A stretch of 64,000 nt of DNA from contig NZ_FXBS01000003.1 in NCBI RefSeq assembly GCF_900178005.1, positions 262,166 through 326,165 on the forward strand, written 5' to 3'. The notes beneath the pieces are model-generated. The model made no database searches and was not told the DNA's origin. It saw nothing but the letters and a program-made list of their open reading frames with translations. This DNA comes from Tuberibacillus sp. Marseille-P3662 (GTDB taxonomy: Bacteria > Bacillota > Bacilli > Bacillales > Sporolactobacillaceae). Numbering within the stretch: the first letter of the stretch is position 1; each line of letters begins with the position of its first letter. Position numbers and translations under genes: made by a program. Shown here piece by piece: positions 44,613-52,105 of the stretch.

Positions 44613-44882
44613 ATGACTGAGCAAGTAAAAGTTTACACCCCATATTCACCAGCAGGGAAAGGTCCTGCCTTCCCGAATCCAAATGAGGCGCTTTATGAAT
44701 TGCTATTCAAGTACAGTGAAGACTTTGAACTGGATACGGTCCAAAAGACGGTTGAAGAGACGGCTCTCAAACTTGGCAAACTATTAGATTTGGAAAATAC
44801 CGTCGGTGATATTGAGATATTTAAAGATTACAAGATCGAGTGCAAGTTGTATGAATTTATGTCTTTTGAATCGGAGTCTTAA
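44613..44882 (+). CDS. Hypothetical phage protein, 89 aa
   Basis: Acidic, probably helical; one base after the previous stop. N-terminal Pro/Gly-rich stretch (TPYSPAGKGPAFPNPNE). No family recognised. Confidence 0.65.
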   Translation: MTEQVKVYTPYSPAGKGPAFPNPNEALYELLFKYSEDFELDTVQKTVEETALKLGKLLDLENTVGDIEIFKDYKIECKLYEFMSFESES

Positions 44883-44883
44883 C

Positions 44884-45003
44884 ATGGCTCGCAAGATTTG
44901 GGTCACAGAAAGCAAACGGAAAAACAGTGACGGTGAAATACTTAGGACGATTACGACCCATGAGAGCAAGCCCAACAAATTCAAGTACATTATTTGGAAG
45001 TGA
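44884..45003 (+). CDS. 39-aa basic phage peptide
   Basis: MARKIWVTESKRKN..., Lys-rich. GGAG lies 12 nt before the ATG. Its stop is followed by the hairpin CTCCAC-ggtttt-GTGGAG (45009-45026). Confidence 0.5.
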   Translation: MARKIWVTESKRKNSDGEILRTITTHESKPNKFKYIIWK

Positions 45004-45040
45004 ATTCACTCCACGGTTTTGTGGAGTAAGGAGGCTAACG

Positions 45041-45196
45041 ATGAGTGATAACAATAAATGTGATTGGTGCGAAAAAGAAGTTGATCAGTTGTTCCGTAAT
45101 CCTTTAATCATGATTGATATTAAAACAGGCAAACAAGTTTCAGACGAGTATATTTGCAAAGACTGTGTGTATTTTGCAATTGAAGAATTAGCATAA
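45041..45196 (+). CDS. 51-aa zinc-knuckle phage protein
   Basis: CDWCEKEV and CKDCVYF pairs. Starts MSDNNK with a strong TAAGGAGG. Its RBS and first five codons are duplicated before the next gene at 45208. Confidence 0.65.
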   Translation: MSDNNKCDWCEKEVDQLFRNPLIMIDIKTGKQVSDEYICKDCVYFAIEELA

Positions 45197-45207
45197 GGAG
45201 GCTAACG

Positions 45208-45510
45208 ATGAGTGATAACAACACAGTCGTATTAGACGACGACATGGAAACGGTGTATGTCAAGCTATCAAAAGTCCGCGTTGGTCAGATGTGGGATCAT
45301 CACAAGGTACGTCTTGCTATCGCTGATCATGTTACATCAGTTTTAGGTGTGGAGATCGACTACAAACGTGATATTCGATGCGAGGAAAGACCAATTGACA
45401 TGGTCTACACCGAAAACGGCATAGCGGGAGACCGGCTCGTGCCGCTTGAAGATTACGAGGTTGTGAAAATGATTAGATGCAAAGTCAAAATTCCGGAGGG
45501 GATAGCATGA
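45208..45510 (+). CDS. Hypothetical phage protein, 100 aa
   Basis: Starts MSDNNT behind the duplicated TAAGGAGG cassette. Mixed alpha/beta composition (MWDHHKVRLAIADHVTSVLG). Unrecognised. Confidence 0.65.
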   Translation: MSDNNTVVLDDDMETVYVKLSKVRVGQMWDHHKVRLAIADHVTSVLGVEIDYKRDIRCEERPIDMVYTENGIAGDRLVPLEDYEVVKMIRCKVKIPEGIA

Positions 45511-45872
45511 TTGAGAAGGTTGTTCTACCTAAGTATGTTGCGGATGCGATTAAAGAGCTTCAAAAGTATCACGATAATCAAAAGATTGTCTACTTGGCTT
45601 TTAAGGCAGGTAGCCTAGCGAAGAACATACAAATCATTGCGAATTTTGCAGCAGATAACTTTGATGAATTTTTAAATGCACTTGTCAACGGTTACGAAGT
45701 CGAACAAACGCCGGAGGAACGGATTAAACAAAAATTTGATCACGCTTATAACATTTACCTATACAATATAAACCCGGCGGGATGGGGTTTTTGTGAGGGA
45801 GTCAAAACGGTTCTTAACGAATACGGGACCAAAATACCCGGCATCAACGCACCAGAGGATGACGGCGAATGA
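45507..45872 (+). CDS. DUF1642-like phage protein
   Basis: 121 aa from ATG 45507 (CCGGAGGGG upstream). VLPKYVADAIKEL at the start and LNALVNGYEVEQTPEE resemble DUF1642 proteins found in Gram-positive phage early regions. Function unknown. Confidence 0.6.
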   Translation: MIEKVVLPKYVADAIKELQKYHDNQKIVYLAFKAGSLAKNIQIIANFAADNFDEFLNALVNGYEVEQTPEERIKQKFDHAYNIYLYNINPAGWGFCEGVKTVLNEYGTKIPGINAPEDDGE

Positions 45873-46042
45873 AAACAAACCCAACAAACGCGCTCCTTCG
45901 CCAGTGGATCCAAAGGCGTGATTCAGCTAGTGATTGGCACACACGCCGTTATTACTACGAGAAAATTGAAAACTCAAGGAAACAATTAGTCGAGATGGAC
46001 GATGGACGAAAAACGATTATGCAGGAGGGGTTATATGACTGA
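45869..46042 (+). CDS. 57-aa hypothetical phage protein
   Basis: MKTNPTNALLRQWIQRRDSA..., Arg/Tyr-rich. Overlaps the previous stop (ATGA) and the next start by 8 nt; RBS AGAGGATGA. Confidence 0.55.
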   Translation: MKTNPTNALLRQWIQRRDSASDWHTRRYYYEKIENSRKQLVEMDDGRKTIMQEGLYD

Positions 46043-46433
46043 ATTTCTAACGACAGGGCAGATGGTGGACAGGTTGAAGGTTTTAGATGTGGCTAAGGGG
46101 ATATCAGGTATTGATGGTCATATTCAATACTTAACTTTGAGAAATGACGGTGTGATTACGGATTGCGATAGAGATGGCAACGAATACGGCGAATCTCCTG
46201 AATTGATGATACTAAACCGTAACATGAGAAATAAGAGGTGGAGGATTTTACCCCGGTACGTGTCCTTTGAGGAAGCAATGAAGGCAATTGGTGAAGGCAA
46301 AACTGTTAAATTCCATGAGAGCCCAAGTAAAGAAATCATTGTTGACCAATACGTCTGTTTAGGGATTTTTGAAGAAGATGGAATAGCTTTTAGGGATTTG
46401 TTCGACGGTCAATGGACTATAGAGGACAAGTAA
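46035..46433 (+). CDS. Hypothetical phage protein, 132 aa
   Basis: Start ATG 46035 with GCAGGAGGGG. The segment FEEAMKAIGEGKTVKFHE is reminiscent of the short 'EAMKAL..GKKV' modules of many phage proteins. Function not assigned. Confidence 0.65.
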   Translation: MTEFLTTGQMVDRLKVLDVAKGISGIDGHIQYLTLRNDGVITDCDRDGNEYGESPELMILNRNMRNKRWRILPRYVSFEEAMKAIGEGKTVKFHESPSKEIIVDQYVCLGIFEEDGIAFRDLFDGQWTIEDK

Positions 46434-46435
46434 CC

Positions 46436-46489
46436 ATGGAGGCTTTAATGCTCCTGCTGATATGTAGCTTGTTTGTGATTAGTGATTAG
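46436..46489 (+). CDS. Possible 17-aa hydrophobic micro-ORF
   Basis: MEALMLLLICSLFVISD behind AGAGGA. It ends just before the next RBS. It may be a leader or membrane micropeptide, or chance. Confidence 0.25.
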   Translation: MEALMLLLICSLFVISD

Positions 46490-46503
46490 GAGGGTGAGTG
46501 TGG

Positions 46504-46800
46504 ATGCGGGTATCGGTAGAACGTCGACACGGCAAGCGGTGGATGATAACGCGGTGGCACGGAACTAAACTAACGGAGTATCTAGGCAAGCGTTGGTATG
46601 GGCGTAAGTATGAAATTGAAACGTATAACACGAAAGGCCTACCGGATAGAGTTGAGACGTTTCGTGTATTAAAGGGACCTTTTAGGATACGAAGGACAAT
46701 GCGGGCTGTTAACCGTAACTTTGAAAAAATAAAGCATCGTTACCGCGAGTGGGGAATACCTGATTCGCAAATAAAATTCCCATGGAAAAAGAGAGGGTGA
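46504..46800 (+). CDS. Basic hypothetical phage protein, 98 aa
   Basis: Very Arg/Lys/Trp-rich (RRHGKRWMITRWHG, KGPFRIRRTMRAV), so nucleic-acid binding is conceivable. ATG 46504 behind GGAGGGTGA; a GTG two codons earlier is also possible. Confidence 0.6.
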   Translation: MRVSVERRHGKRWMITRWHGTKLTEYLGKRWYGRKYEIETYNTKGLPDRVETFRVLKGPFRIRRTMRAVNRNFEKIKHRYREWGIPDSQIKFPWKKRG

Positions 46801-46806
46801 GTGTGG

Positions 46807-47184
46807 ATGAGCAATATTAAATTTCGCTATATCGTGAGGCACAAAGCAAGTGGAAACATTGAAACAAAGCATTATTTTTTATCACAAATCGAAGAACGAC
46901 CATTAAAAGAATTATCCCCAGCATTCTTAGCAGATTATGAATTGCTATCTAGAGATCAGTACACCGGACTCAGGGACAAAAACGGAGTTGAGGTTTATGA
47001 CGACGACCTAATCAATTCTCAAGGGGGAATATACCGAGTTAGATATGTTGACGGTTCTTATTACGCCGTTAAACCTAATGCAATTAACACGCTGCACTTT
47101 TATTTAGATTATAAGACAAAGTACAACGTAGAAGTCATCGGAAATGTTCATGAGAATCCCGACTTGTTGGAAGGCGGTGAGTGA
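46807..47184 (+). CDS. YopX-family phage protein
   Basis: 125 aa. SRDQYTGLRDKNGVEVYDDD and the C-terminal VIGNVHENPDLL are the YopX family signatures (small hexamer-forming phage proteins of unknown role). Start behind the same GAGGGTGAGTGTGG cassette as the preceding gene. Confidence 0.88.
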   Translation: MSNIKFRYIVRHKASGNIETKHYFLSQIEERPLKELSPAFLADYELLSRDQYTGLRDKNGVEVYDDDLINSQGGIYRVRYVDGSYYAVKPNAINTLHFYLDYKTKYNVEVIGNVHENPDLLEGGE

Positions 47185-47186
47185 GG

Positions 47187-47318
47187 ATGGATCAAATAAT
47201 GATGTGCCCAGTATGTGGTGATGAGATGGAGCACTGGAATCAAGGTATCTACGAGTGTTCTGAATGCGGGGTGATGATAGATTCGGAAGCTATGGAAGGC
47301 GGTGCTAATGATGACTGA
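47187..47318 (+). CDS. 43-aa zinc-ribbon phage peptide
   Basis: CPVCGDEMEHWN...CSECGVMI: a two-knuckle zinc ribbon. Starts 2 nt after the YopX stop and ends in an EGG-x tail whose codons hold the RBS of the next gene. Confidence 0.65.
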   Translation: MDQIMMCPVCGDEMEHWNQGIYECSECGVMIDSEAMEGGANDD

Positions 47319-47541
47319 CAACGAAATGATGAACGGATCACGTTGTGGTGTTTGTAACCATGACGTTCCTATGGAACACACGCAGGTCATGCGGAGGGAA
47401 TACGACGATTCGATCACCTCTTACCACATGAGGTGTGAATATGGAGCTAGTAAGTTGAAACCTTGTGAGGATTGCGGATATCACAGGCTGTTGTGTAACG
47501 AATGTGCAGACCCAACGGAAGGCGGTGCTAGTGATGACTGA
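47311..47541 (+). CDS. 76-aa Cys-rich phage protein
   Basis: Three Cys pairs or singles (CGVC, CEDCGYHRLLCNEC). Start ATG 47311 (or 47308) behind GGAAGGCGGTG. Overlaps its neighbours by 8 nt on each side. Confidence 0.62.
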   Translation: MTDNEMMNGSRCGVCNHDVPMEHTQVMRREYDDSITSYHMRCEYGASKLKPCEDCGYHRLLCNECADPTEGGASDD

Positions 47542-47779
47542 TCAGACAAAAGACTTGATTAATGATTTACGCAATACACCAGATGCCACGCTTTCAAGGG
47601 AAGGTTGTTTACAGCTTGCCGATGAGGTCGAGCGGTTAATCAAAGATAAGGAACTTATGTTGAAACGAGTCCAACAAATCCACGCCAGTATGACCCAAGC
47701 ATTAGACAGTATGCATGAACATGATTATCCAGACGCTATATACATTTTATCCCAAGAAGCGGGCGGTGAGGATGAATGA
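47534..47779 (+). CDS. Hypothetical helical phage protein, 81 aa
   Basis: Start MTDQTKDLINDLR behind a copy of the GGAAGGCGGTGCTA cassette. Two predicted amphipathic helices. Unrecognised. Confidence 0.6.
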   Translation: MTDQTKDLINDLRNTPDATLSREGCLQLADEVERLIKDKELMLKRVQQIHASMTQALDSMHEHDYPDAIYILSQEAGGEDE

Positions 47780-47988
47780 ACATCTACATCCATAAAAACA
47801 AGGTCAACAATTATTCAAAATGGGAAGTTGCTCTAACTGACGATGACAGAGTATTAGTCCGATTTAACGCAGATTACGGTGGTTTTTATCATCTGTTCAC
47901 GAATGAGCGTGAAGTGGACAGGGCAAACATACCGAATCAGATCAAGCGGTGGGCTTTGGAAATATTTGAGGAAAGGAAGTTTGTTTGA
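47776..47988 (+). CDS. Hypothetical phage protein, 70 aa
   Basis: MNIYIHKNKVNNYSKWEVAL...; small beta-rich protein. GGCGGTGAGG upstream; its stop shares bases with the dUTPase start (TGATG). Confidence 0.6.
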   Translation: MNIYIHKNKVNNYSKWEVALTDDDRVLVRFNADYGGFYHLFTNEREVDRANIPNQIKRWALEIFEERKFV

Positions 47989-48524
47989 TGGACTTAAAAC
48001 AGCTTTTCACGATGCAAGCGGAACTGGACAAGCATATTGTCGATGAGAAGGGGTTGGAAGGTCAGGATTTAACCCAGAAAAAGATCATTGCTTTTAAGGT
48101 TGAACTGGGAGAATTTTTGAATGAGTGGCGCGGGTTTAAGTTTTGGTCAAAAGATCAGACCCCTAGGATTAGTGTACCCATCAAAAGATGGATAGGAGAG
48201 ATTAAACGGATAGTCGGATTTAAAAATCCACTCTTAGAAGAATATATAGATGGTGTGCACTTTTTGCTCAGTATTGGGATTGAGCGTGGATACGATAAAT
48301 GGTTAGAAGATCAACGGAAATCTGATGTTTCTAATTCTGTCACTGTAATGGATTTTGCTGAAGATATATTCAACAATCCGATAAATAGCGCGGGTAAATG
48401 GCTAAAAGCGTTATTAGATTATATATCATTAGGAAAAGAACTCGGCTTTTCGGATGAGGATATTTTCAATGCATACATGGACAAAAACGCGGTTAATCAC
48501 ACCAGACAGGAGAGTGGATATTAA
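47988..48524 (+). CDS. Dimeric dUTPase, all-alpha NTP pyrophosphatase family
   Basis: 178 aa. The MazG-like core KVELGEFLNEWRGFKFW and LEEYIDGVHFLLSIGIERG carry the Mg-binding Glu/Asp residues, and NAVNHTRQESGY is the C-terminal motif of dUTPase_2. Hydrolyses dUTP (and dUDP) to keep uracil out of phage DNA. RBS GGAAAGGAAG. Confidence 0.88.
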   Translation: MDLKQLFTMQAELDKHIVDEKGLEGQDLTQKKIIAFKVELGEFLNEWRGFKFWSKDQTPRISVPIKRWIGEIKRIVGFKNPLLEEYIDGVHFLLSIGIERGYDKWLEDQRKSDVSNSVTVMDFAEDIFNNPINSAGKWLKALLDYISLGKELGFSDEDIFNAYMDKNAVNHTRQESGY

Positions 48525-48709
48525 TGGAATGTACTAAATGCGGACGGGAACTGAAGGATAAGAAAAGCAAAGAACGTGGATACGGGCCTGTTTGTTGGGA
48601 GAAGGAAAAGGAGTGTCCTCATTGCGGCGGTGAGATGAACGTGGACATGTCGGATGGTCCGGTGACTGCTAATTGTGATGATTGCGGATATGAGAGGGTG
48701 TTGTTCTGA
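48524..48709 (+). CDS. Zinc-ribbon protein, DUF6011-like
   Basis: 61 aa. CTKCGRELKDKKSKERGYGPVCW resembles DUF6011 and is followed by a second ribbon CPHCGG...CDDCGYE. Overlaps dUTPase stop by one base. Confidence 0.68.
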   Translation: MECTKCGRELKDKKSKERGYGPVCWEKEKECPHCGGEMNVDMSDGPVTANCDDCGYERVLF

Positions 48710-48912
48710 TGACATTCTATTACTTTGTCACTTTCTATGGGCAAACTAGAGAAGGGTACGGGGTTTCGGCATGCGAAATCACATTTCCGAAAAGGATATC
48801 TTCTCATAGAGACATTACCGAAATGCAAAATTTTATTAAAGAAAAAAGTGATAGAAAATATGATGATGTCACAATAACTGATTTCAAGTTATTAAGGCGG
48901 TCGAGATATTGA
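48709..48912 (+). CDS. Hypothetical phage protein, 67 aa
   Basis: MTFYYFVTFYGQTREGYG...; beta-rich, shares one base with the previous stop. Unrecognised. Confidence 0.58.
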   Translation: MTFYYFVTFYGQTREGYGVSACEITFPKRISSHRDITEMQNFIKEKSDRKYDDVTITDFKLLRRSRY

Positions 48913-48966
48913 TAGCCACAAATCGACAGAATCGGCGCACGCAAGGTCGGAAAGGAGGGATAAGTC

Positions 48967-49116
48967 ATGACTCAATCAGAACGTGACAATATCACCGAAT
49001 GGCTTTTTGTTATGACCGGAATTGTGGCCGAATACTGGAAAAAGTTCGATGATAAGCAGTTATTTGGCTTATATAAACAGCATCTTGGTGACCATAGCGA
49101 GGAAGTGATTGGTTGA
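48967..49116 (+). CDS. 49-aa hypothetical phage protein
   Basis: Starts MTQSERDNITEWLFVM; helical. Good AAAGGAGGG upstream. Confidence 0.55.
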   Translation: MTQSERDNITEWLFVMTGIVAEYWKKFDDKQLFGLYKQHLGDHSEEVIG

Positions 49117-49250
49117 ACACCGAAGAAGCAAAGTCAGAGTTACAGGCGATATTGAAACAAAAAACCGTCCGTGTATCCCGACTTCAAAAGGTTAAAAAGA
49201 GCCTGGTTCGATTCCCGGGCTCTTTAAACAAATCTTATGGTCATGTATAG
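49113..49250 (+). CDS. 45-aa phage peptide with embedded hairpin
   Basis: TTG start overlapping the previous stop by 4 nt; GAGGAAG upstream. Basic (KQKTVRVSRLQKVKK). An 11-bp hairpin lies within its coding sequence, so this could instead be an untranslated terminator region. Confidence 0.4.
   Translation: MNTEEAKSELQAILKQKTVRVSRLQKVKKSLVRFPGSLNKSYGHV
49196..49225 (+). terminator. Hairpin before arpU
   Basis: AAAGAGCC-TGG...CCG-GGCTCTTT stem, possibly attenuating early transcription ahead of the late regulator. Only a short T-rich 3' edge. Confidence 0.5.
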
Positions 49251-49278
49251 GTTAATTATACCATAAGGGGGACATTTA

Positions 49279-49731
49279 GTGAATCAGTTATCCTTCAAAC
49301 TACCGGAAATCGACCGTTTTGCAACAAGGAAGGCTGTAGAAGAGGCGTTGGAAACTTATCAAATGTTTTTGTTCACGGTACCAGAAGAGAAGATTCCAAA
49401 TGTAACACAGCAGTTCTCGTTAGTTCCTCCGAGTAATACCAACGTCAATCATTCAGACACCGAGGATGTGGCTATTCACAATATCGACCAGGAACGGTTC
49501 CGTCAGCAACACATCAAGAAAATACAAAAGGCTGTTAATCGGCTTAGTTACTTTGAACGGGCGATTATTATACAACGGTACATGAGCGATGATGCTTTCG
49601 ATTATGAAGTTTATAACGATATCGGAATGAGCGAACGGAAATATTATAGGGTGAAATCCAGAGCGTTCTATAAACTAGCCTTCCTTCTAAAAATTGAGGT
49701 CTATAAAGAAGAGACGGTGACATCCCAATGA
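49279..49731 (+). CDS. ArpU-family late transcriptional regulator
   Basis: 150 aa, GTG start with AGGGGGA. RLSYFERAIIIQRYM and NDIGMSERKYYRVKSRAFYKLAF form the sigma-4-like HTH of ArpU/RinA-type proteins. These control late (packaging/structural/lysis) genes. It sits at the end of the early operon and overlaps the next gene by 4 nt. Confidence 0.88.
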   Translation: MNQLSFKLPEIDRFATRKAVEEALETYQMFLFTVPEEKIPNVTQQFSLVPPSNTNVNHSDTEDVAIHNIDQERFRQQHIKKIQKAVNRLSYFERAIIIQRYMSDDAFDYEVYNDIGMSERKYYRVKSRAFYKLAFLLKIEVYKEETVTSQ

Positions 49732-50270
49732 ATTTTGTTCAACCGATTCGGGATCCGGAGCTTATTTTTTATATCAAGCGTTTCTTAAGGGAAAAAAGTG
49801 AACGAAATTACATGATGTTTGTGACCGGCATTAACTCGGGGCTCCGGATATCAGATATTTTATCTCTTAGGGTGAGGGACGCTAAGCGAACATACTTTAA
49901 CATATTCGAAATCAAGACCGGTAAGAAAAAACGCATTGATATGACACCACAGCTGCAACGTGAGTTTAAAACATATGTCGAAGGCAAAGAGGACCATGAG
50001 TTTCTATTTAAAAGCAGAGAAGGCCTAAATCAGCCTATTAGCCGGAGCATGGCCTATAAGATACTCAATGATGCTGCTGATTATGCCAGTTTAGATGACA
50101 TCGGTACTCATACATTAAGAAAGACATTTGGTTATCATTTTTACAAACAGACCGGGGATGTAGCGATGCTCCAGAAAATATTTAATCACTCAGATCCGGC
50201 TTTTACGTTAAGATATATCGGCATCGACCAAGACGCGATGAACAAAGCAATGAAAGGATTTAAAATCTAG
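49728..50270 (+). CDS. Short tyrosine recombinase
   Basis: 180 aa, catalytic domain only: Arg40 (SGLRISD), Lys in TGKKKRI, His128-x-x-Arg131 (HTLRKTFG), His154, Tyr163 (RYIGI). Such proteins commonly follow arpU in Bacillus phages; distinct from the integrase at 38704. Role unproven, perhaps dimer resolution or regulation. Confidence 0.88.
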   Translation: MNFVQPIRDPELIFYIKRFLREKSERNYMMFVTGINSGLRISDILSLRVRDAKRTYFNIFEIKTGKKKRIDMTPQLQREFKTYVEGKEDHEFLFKSREGLNQPISRSMAYKILNDAADYASLDDIGTHTLRKTFGYHFYKQTGDVAMLQKIFNHSDPAFTLRYIGIDQDAMNKAMKGFKI

Positions 50271-50302
50271 CTCACCTTGTCCTTCAGGGTGAGTTATTTT
50301 TA
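50271..50302 (+). terminator. Terminator of the early operon
   Basis: CTCACC/GGTGAG stem starting directly after the recombinase stop, then TTATTTTTATTTTTG. Confidence 0.75.
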
Positions 50303-50437
50303 TTTTTGATGTTCAATTCAACTCAATAAGCCAATGTGTAACTCATTTTAGGGAACGGGCGTGAAAATATGTGTGACAAGGGTTTTGGCGTTTGGAGGAA
50401 TTACACAGTTTATAAGATATGGGTAATTGAATAACAA

Positions 50438-50446
50438 TGATATAAT
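50438..50446 (+). promoter_or_regulatory. Extended -10 of the cargo gene
   Basis: TGATATAAT, 26 nt before the gene start; no good -35. Independent transcription is expected because terminators flank the gene. Confidence 0.5.
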
Positions 50447-50471
50447 TGATTTATCAAGGTGGTGTTAAATT

Positions 50472-51602
50472 GTGGAGGATATTAATGCTTTAATAAATTA
50501 CTATGATTATTTATTAAAAGGAAAAACTATGAAGGGGCTAAGTGGTATCCCAAAAAAATGTTATAGGTACACTCTTGCGGCTATTTTCATCAATATTATT
50601 TTTGGTAATCAACTTAATGATGGCCAAAAGGTCAATTCGCTGATTGCGCAGAGGATTTTGGACAACCCAAAAGAATTCACAAATTTTAATTTGCAAGATA
50701 TTAAAGGTACCGTCGAACAAAGTATGAAAGCTAAACATTTTTATAATCCGACTGATTATGAAACAGTTGACAAATGTATTCGTTTTTTTAGGGAAAGAAT
50801 CAAATCAATAAAAACTAAACAAGCATCATTGTTTAAGGCGAGTGAGTTATCCGAAATTTTGGATGTCCAAAAAATATTTGAGCAAGTTATCAAACCACAC
50901 CATTGGTTGGATTTTAATTTAAACGACGGTTTAATTCCTACAGTTCCTGAGTTTATTGCGTATGGTGATGTTGTGAATTTGTGGAATGACTTGATTGAGA
51001 AAGCTGAATTGTATCAAGAAGAGGAAAAACAACCAATCAACGATTTTGAAAGATATAACTCAAAATCTAATCGGTTGGTAAGATATCAGCTAGGTACATT
51101 AATGAGAACAACATGGATTGCCGCGGTAACATTTGCAGAGTGCTATTTGTATTATATTTTTTACAATTTGTCTAATGATAATTATCCTTTGCATAACCAA
51201 GCATCAAAGGATCTTCTTGGTGCGAAAAAAATAGAGGATGAAGAAATAGTGGAAAGGATATTATTTTTGGAGTTCAGTGATATTAGTTCTAATCATAAAA
51301 TAAAAAAATTATATAAAGATTATAAGGAAATAAATAATAAAAGGAATAGATTTATTCATCCTTCTGCATTTAATGATAAATCCCAAAACATATCATTACT
51401 GCAAACCATTTTAAATACAAATACTGGTGAAGTTCGAGATGCCGTTATTGTCTGTACCAAGTTAGTGAAAGAAATAGATGATAATTTGCCTGATGAATTA
51501 AGAATACTATTTTGGTGGGAAAAGATCACTCATCCTGATTATGAAAATTATAAGGTCGGTTCGATCGTAAATCCTAATAAAAGGCTAAAGAATAACGACT
51601 GA
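50472..51602 (+). CDS. Cargo (moron) protein with HEPN-type RNxxxH motif
   Basis: 376 aa, GTG start with AAGGTGGTG. Not recognised as a named family. Largely helical; residues 291-296 (RNRFIH) match the R-N-x3-H catalytic motif of HEPN RNases, within a helical C-terminal region (about 205-330) of the kind seen in HEPN domains. Markedly more AT-rich than its neighbours, flanked by terminators on both sides with its own -10, and set between the early and packaging modules. All this suggests acquired cargo, perhaps an antiphage or abortive-infection protein. Motif observed; function inferred. Confidence 0.65.
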   Translation: MEDINALINYYDYLLKGKTMKGLSGIPKKCYRYTLAAIFINIIFGNQLNDGQKVNSLIAQRILDNPKEFTNFNLQDIKGTVEQSMKAKHFYNPTDYETVDKCIRFFRERIKSIKTKQASLFKASELSEILDVQKIFEQVIKPHHWLDFNLNDGLIPTVPEFIAYGDVVNLWNDLIEKAELYQEEEKQPINDFERYNSKSNRLVRYQLGTLMRTTWIAAVTFAECYLYYIFYNLSNDNYPLHNQASKDLLGAKKIEDEEIVERILFLEFSDISSNHKIKKLYKDYKEINNKRNRFIHPSAFNDKSQNISLLQTILNTNTGEVRDAVIVCTKLVKEIDDNLPDELRILFWWEKITHPDYENYKVGSIVNPNKRLKNND

Positions 51603-51610
51603 CAGACTAA

Positions 51611-51654
51611 TGGCAGAAAAATGGCAGGATTATGGCAAGATGTTGGCAGGTTGT
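51611..51654. repeat. Four TGGCAG iterons at 11-bp spacing
   Basis: TGGCAG at 51611, TGGCAG at 51622, TGGCAA at 51633 and TGGCAG at 51644, each exactly 11 bp apart, so all on one helix face. They lie between the cargo gene and the packaging genes; candidate ArpU or terminase binding site. Confidence 0.75.
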
Positions 51655-51699
51655 TCCGTATATAAGGTGTTATGATGTTAATAGATGAAAAGTGATAAG

Positions 51700-51728
51700 G
51701 ACGTGTCCGTTACGGGCGCGTCTTTTTT
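51700..51728 (+). terminator. Terminator before the packaging module
   Basis: GACGTGTCC-gttac-GGGCGCGTC with TTTTTT. Confidence 0.85.
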
Positions 51729-51779
51729 ATGCAGGACTTTTGTCTCCTTTTGCCGAATTGCGAAGTAGGAGGGGATGAT

Positions 51780-52061
51780 ATGGTTGATTGGACTAATGAT
51801 GAATTATCCAACTATAACAAAGCTGAAAGAGCACATTATGATGTTGGGATGAATGGAAAAACTGATATTAGCCCTGTTATTGGAACTGCTGATTATAGAA
51901 TAGGGTTATCAGTTAAAGGGATGTTTAGATTGACTAAGGATTGGCTATCATCTGGACATCAATTGAGTACCGAGGAACGCGCTGAATTAATTGATCTAAT
52001 CGCAACCAGAGGAAAAAAGGTTTACAATCCGAAAACGAAAGAATGGGAAGATAAAGACTGA
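51780..52061 (+). CDS. Hypothetical phage protein, 93 aa
   Basis: ATG 51780 behind AGGAGGGGATGAT. MVDWTNDELSNYNKAERAHYD...; polar, no recognised domain. First gene of the late region. Confidence 0.6.
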   Translation: MVDWTNDELSNYNKAERAHYDVGMNGKTDISPVIGTADYRIGLSVKGMFRLTKDWLSSGHQLSTEERAELIDLIATRGKKVYNPKTKEWEDKD

Positions 52062-52105
52062 AGTAAAGCATCCTTAACGGGGTGCTTTTTTATTTGGTGA
52101 TAAAC

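Noticed and set aside
46035-46433. Anti-Thoeris Tad2-like protein
   Set aside because: Only a short EAMKAIGEGKTV stretch is reminiscent; the aromatic residues expected after it are missing.
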